From assembly GCA_900769175.1 (NCBI GenBank), contig CAAGFP010000214.1, positions 1-5,210 on the forward strand: a stretch of 5,210 bases of DNA. Direction: 5' to 3'. The stretch comes from Lachnospiraceae bacterium (lineage in GTDB: Bacteria; Bacillota; Clostridia; Lachnospirales; Lachnospiraceae). Below the pieces are notes generated by a model. The model was not told the origin of the DNA. It did not search any database and saw only the letters and a list, made by a program, of their open reading frames with translations. Each line of letters starts with the position of its first letter. Positions within the stretch are counted from its first letter, which is position 1. The position numbers were made by a program, and so were the translations under genes. Of the stretch, positions 4,962-5,210 are shown piece by piece.

Positions 4962-5210
4962 ATGAATGTATTGTTACACGATTTATCTTTAGAAAACGCA
5001 AATAATTATCTTTCAATAAATGATAAGTCATCATTACAAATTGTATGCATGTCTGATAAACCGCCGGTTAAGTGTATCGGCTGTTTTGGCTGCTGGGTTA
5101 AAAATCCGGGGGAATGCATAATGAAGGACGGCTACAACCATATGGGAGAGTACTTTGGTAATTGTGAAAAAATTATTATTGTTACTTCTTCACGATATGG
5201 AGAATTCGGC
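4962..5210 (+). CDS. Flavodoxin-family / iron-sulfur flavoprotein-like protein, 5' part (runs off window)
   Basis: An open frame of 83 codons that continues past the right edge. The start follows AAAGGA about 8 bp upstream. Residues 38-52 hold a cysteine cluster, C38-x2-C41-x2-C44-x7-C52, in KCIGCFGCWVKNPGEC followed by IMKD. Next comes a hydrophobic strand (KIIIVTSSRYGEFG, 70-83) typical of the NADPH-dependent FMN reductase/flavodoxin fold, where FMN would bind. The cysteine spacing fits the CX2CX2CX4-7C pattern described for iron-sulfur flavoproteins. The N-terminal FMN-phosphate loop (usually GSPR-like) is not recognisable after the first strand MNVLLHDLS. A redox or quinone-reductase role is likely, but the cofactor and substrate are unknown. 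It is divergent from padR and may share control with it. Confidence 0.75.
   Translation, partial: MNVLLHDLSLENANNYLSINDKSSLQIVCMSDKPPVKCIGCFGCWVKNPGECIMKDGYNHMGEYFGNCEKIIIVTSSRYGEFG

Overview
The window is A+T-rich, gene-dense DNA from a Gram-positive anaerobe. It is most likely a Clostridia member of Lachnospiraceae type (Butyrivibrio/Roseburia/Agathobacter-like); this is inferred from gene families and style, not from a marker gene. Pointers are strong AGGAGG-like ribosome sites, the DapL route to lysine/cell-wall diaminopimelate, an ANTAR regulator beside a glutamine synthetase gene, and a PadR/DUF2812 gene pair. The first 10 bases match the end of an Illumina sequencing adapter, so the left edge is probably a contig end and genomic sequence starts near base 11.

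Left block (about 1-3308, all minus strand, read right to left): a type I-like glutamine synthetase homologue (glnA-like), an ANTAR antiterminator with a degenerate receiver domain, LL-diaminopimelate aminotransferase (dapL), and the start of a PutP-type sodium/proline symporter cut off by the window edge. The gaps are only 29-39 bp, each gene has its own ribosome site, and no terminator is seen between them, so they look like one operon around glutamate/glutamine nitrogen metabolism. The glutamine synthetase homologue is the oddest protein here: it is short at the C-terminus, and several normally conserved active-site positions differ.

Middle (3309-3910): a 119-bp divergent intergenic region, then a plus-strand NUDIX hydrolase (MutT/8-oxo-dGTP diphosphatase-like) whose stop codon overlaps tail-to-tail with that of the next gene.

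Right block (3907-5210): a translationally coupled minus-strand pair, a PadR-family repressor and a two-helix DUF2812 membrane protein. They are driven by a near-consensus promoter carrying two TCGA-based palindromes 24 bp apart, centre to centre, which look like autorepression operators. Divergent from it is the 5' part of a flavodoxin-family protein with a four-cysteine cluster, cut by the right edge.

I found no tRNA, rRNA, CRISPR array, insertion sequence or phage gene. The unusual points are the divergent glutamine synthetase with its pseudo-receiver ANTAR partner and the palindromic operator array. No clearly new multi-gene system is evident.
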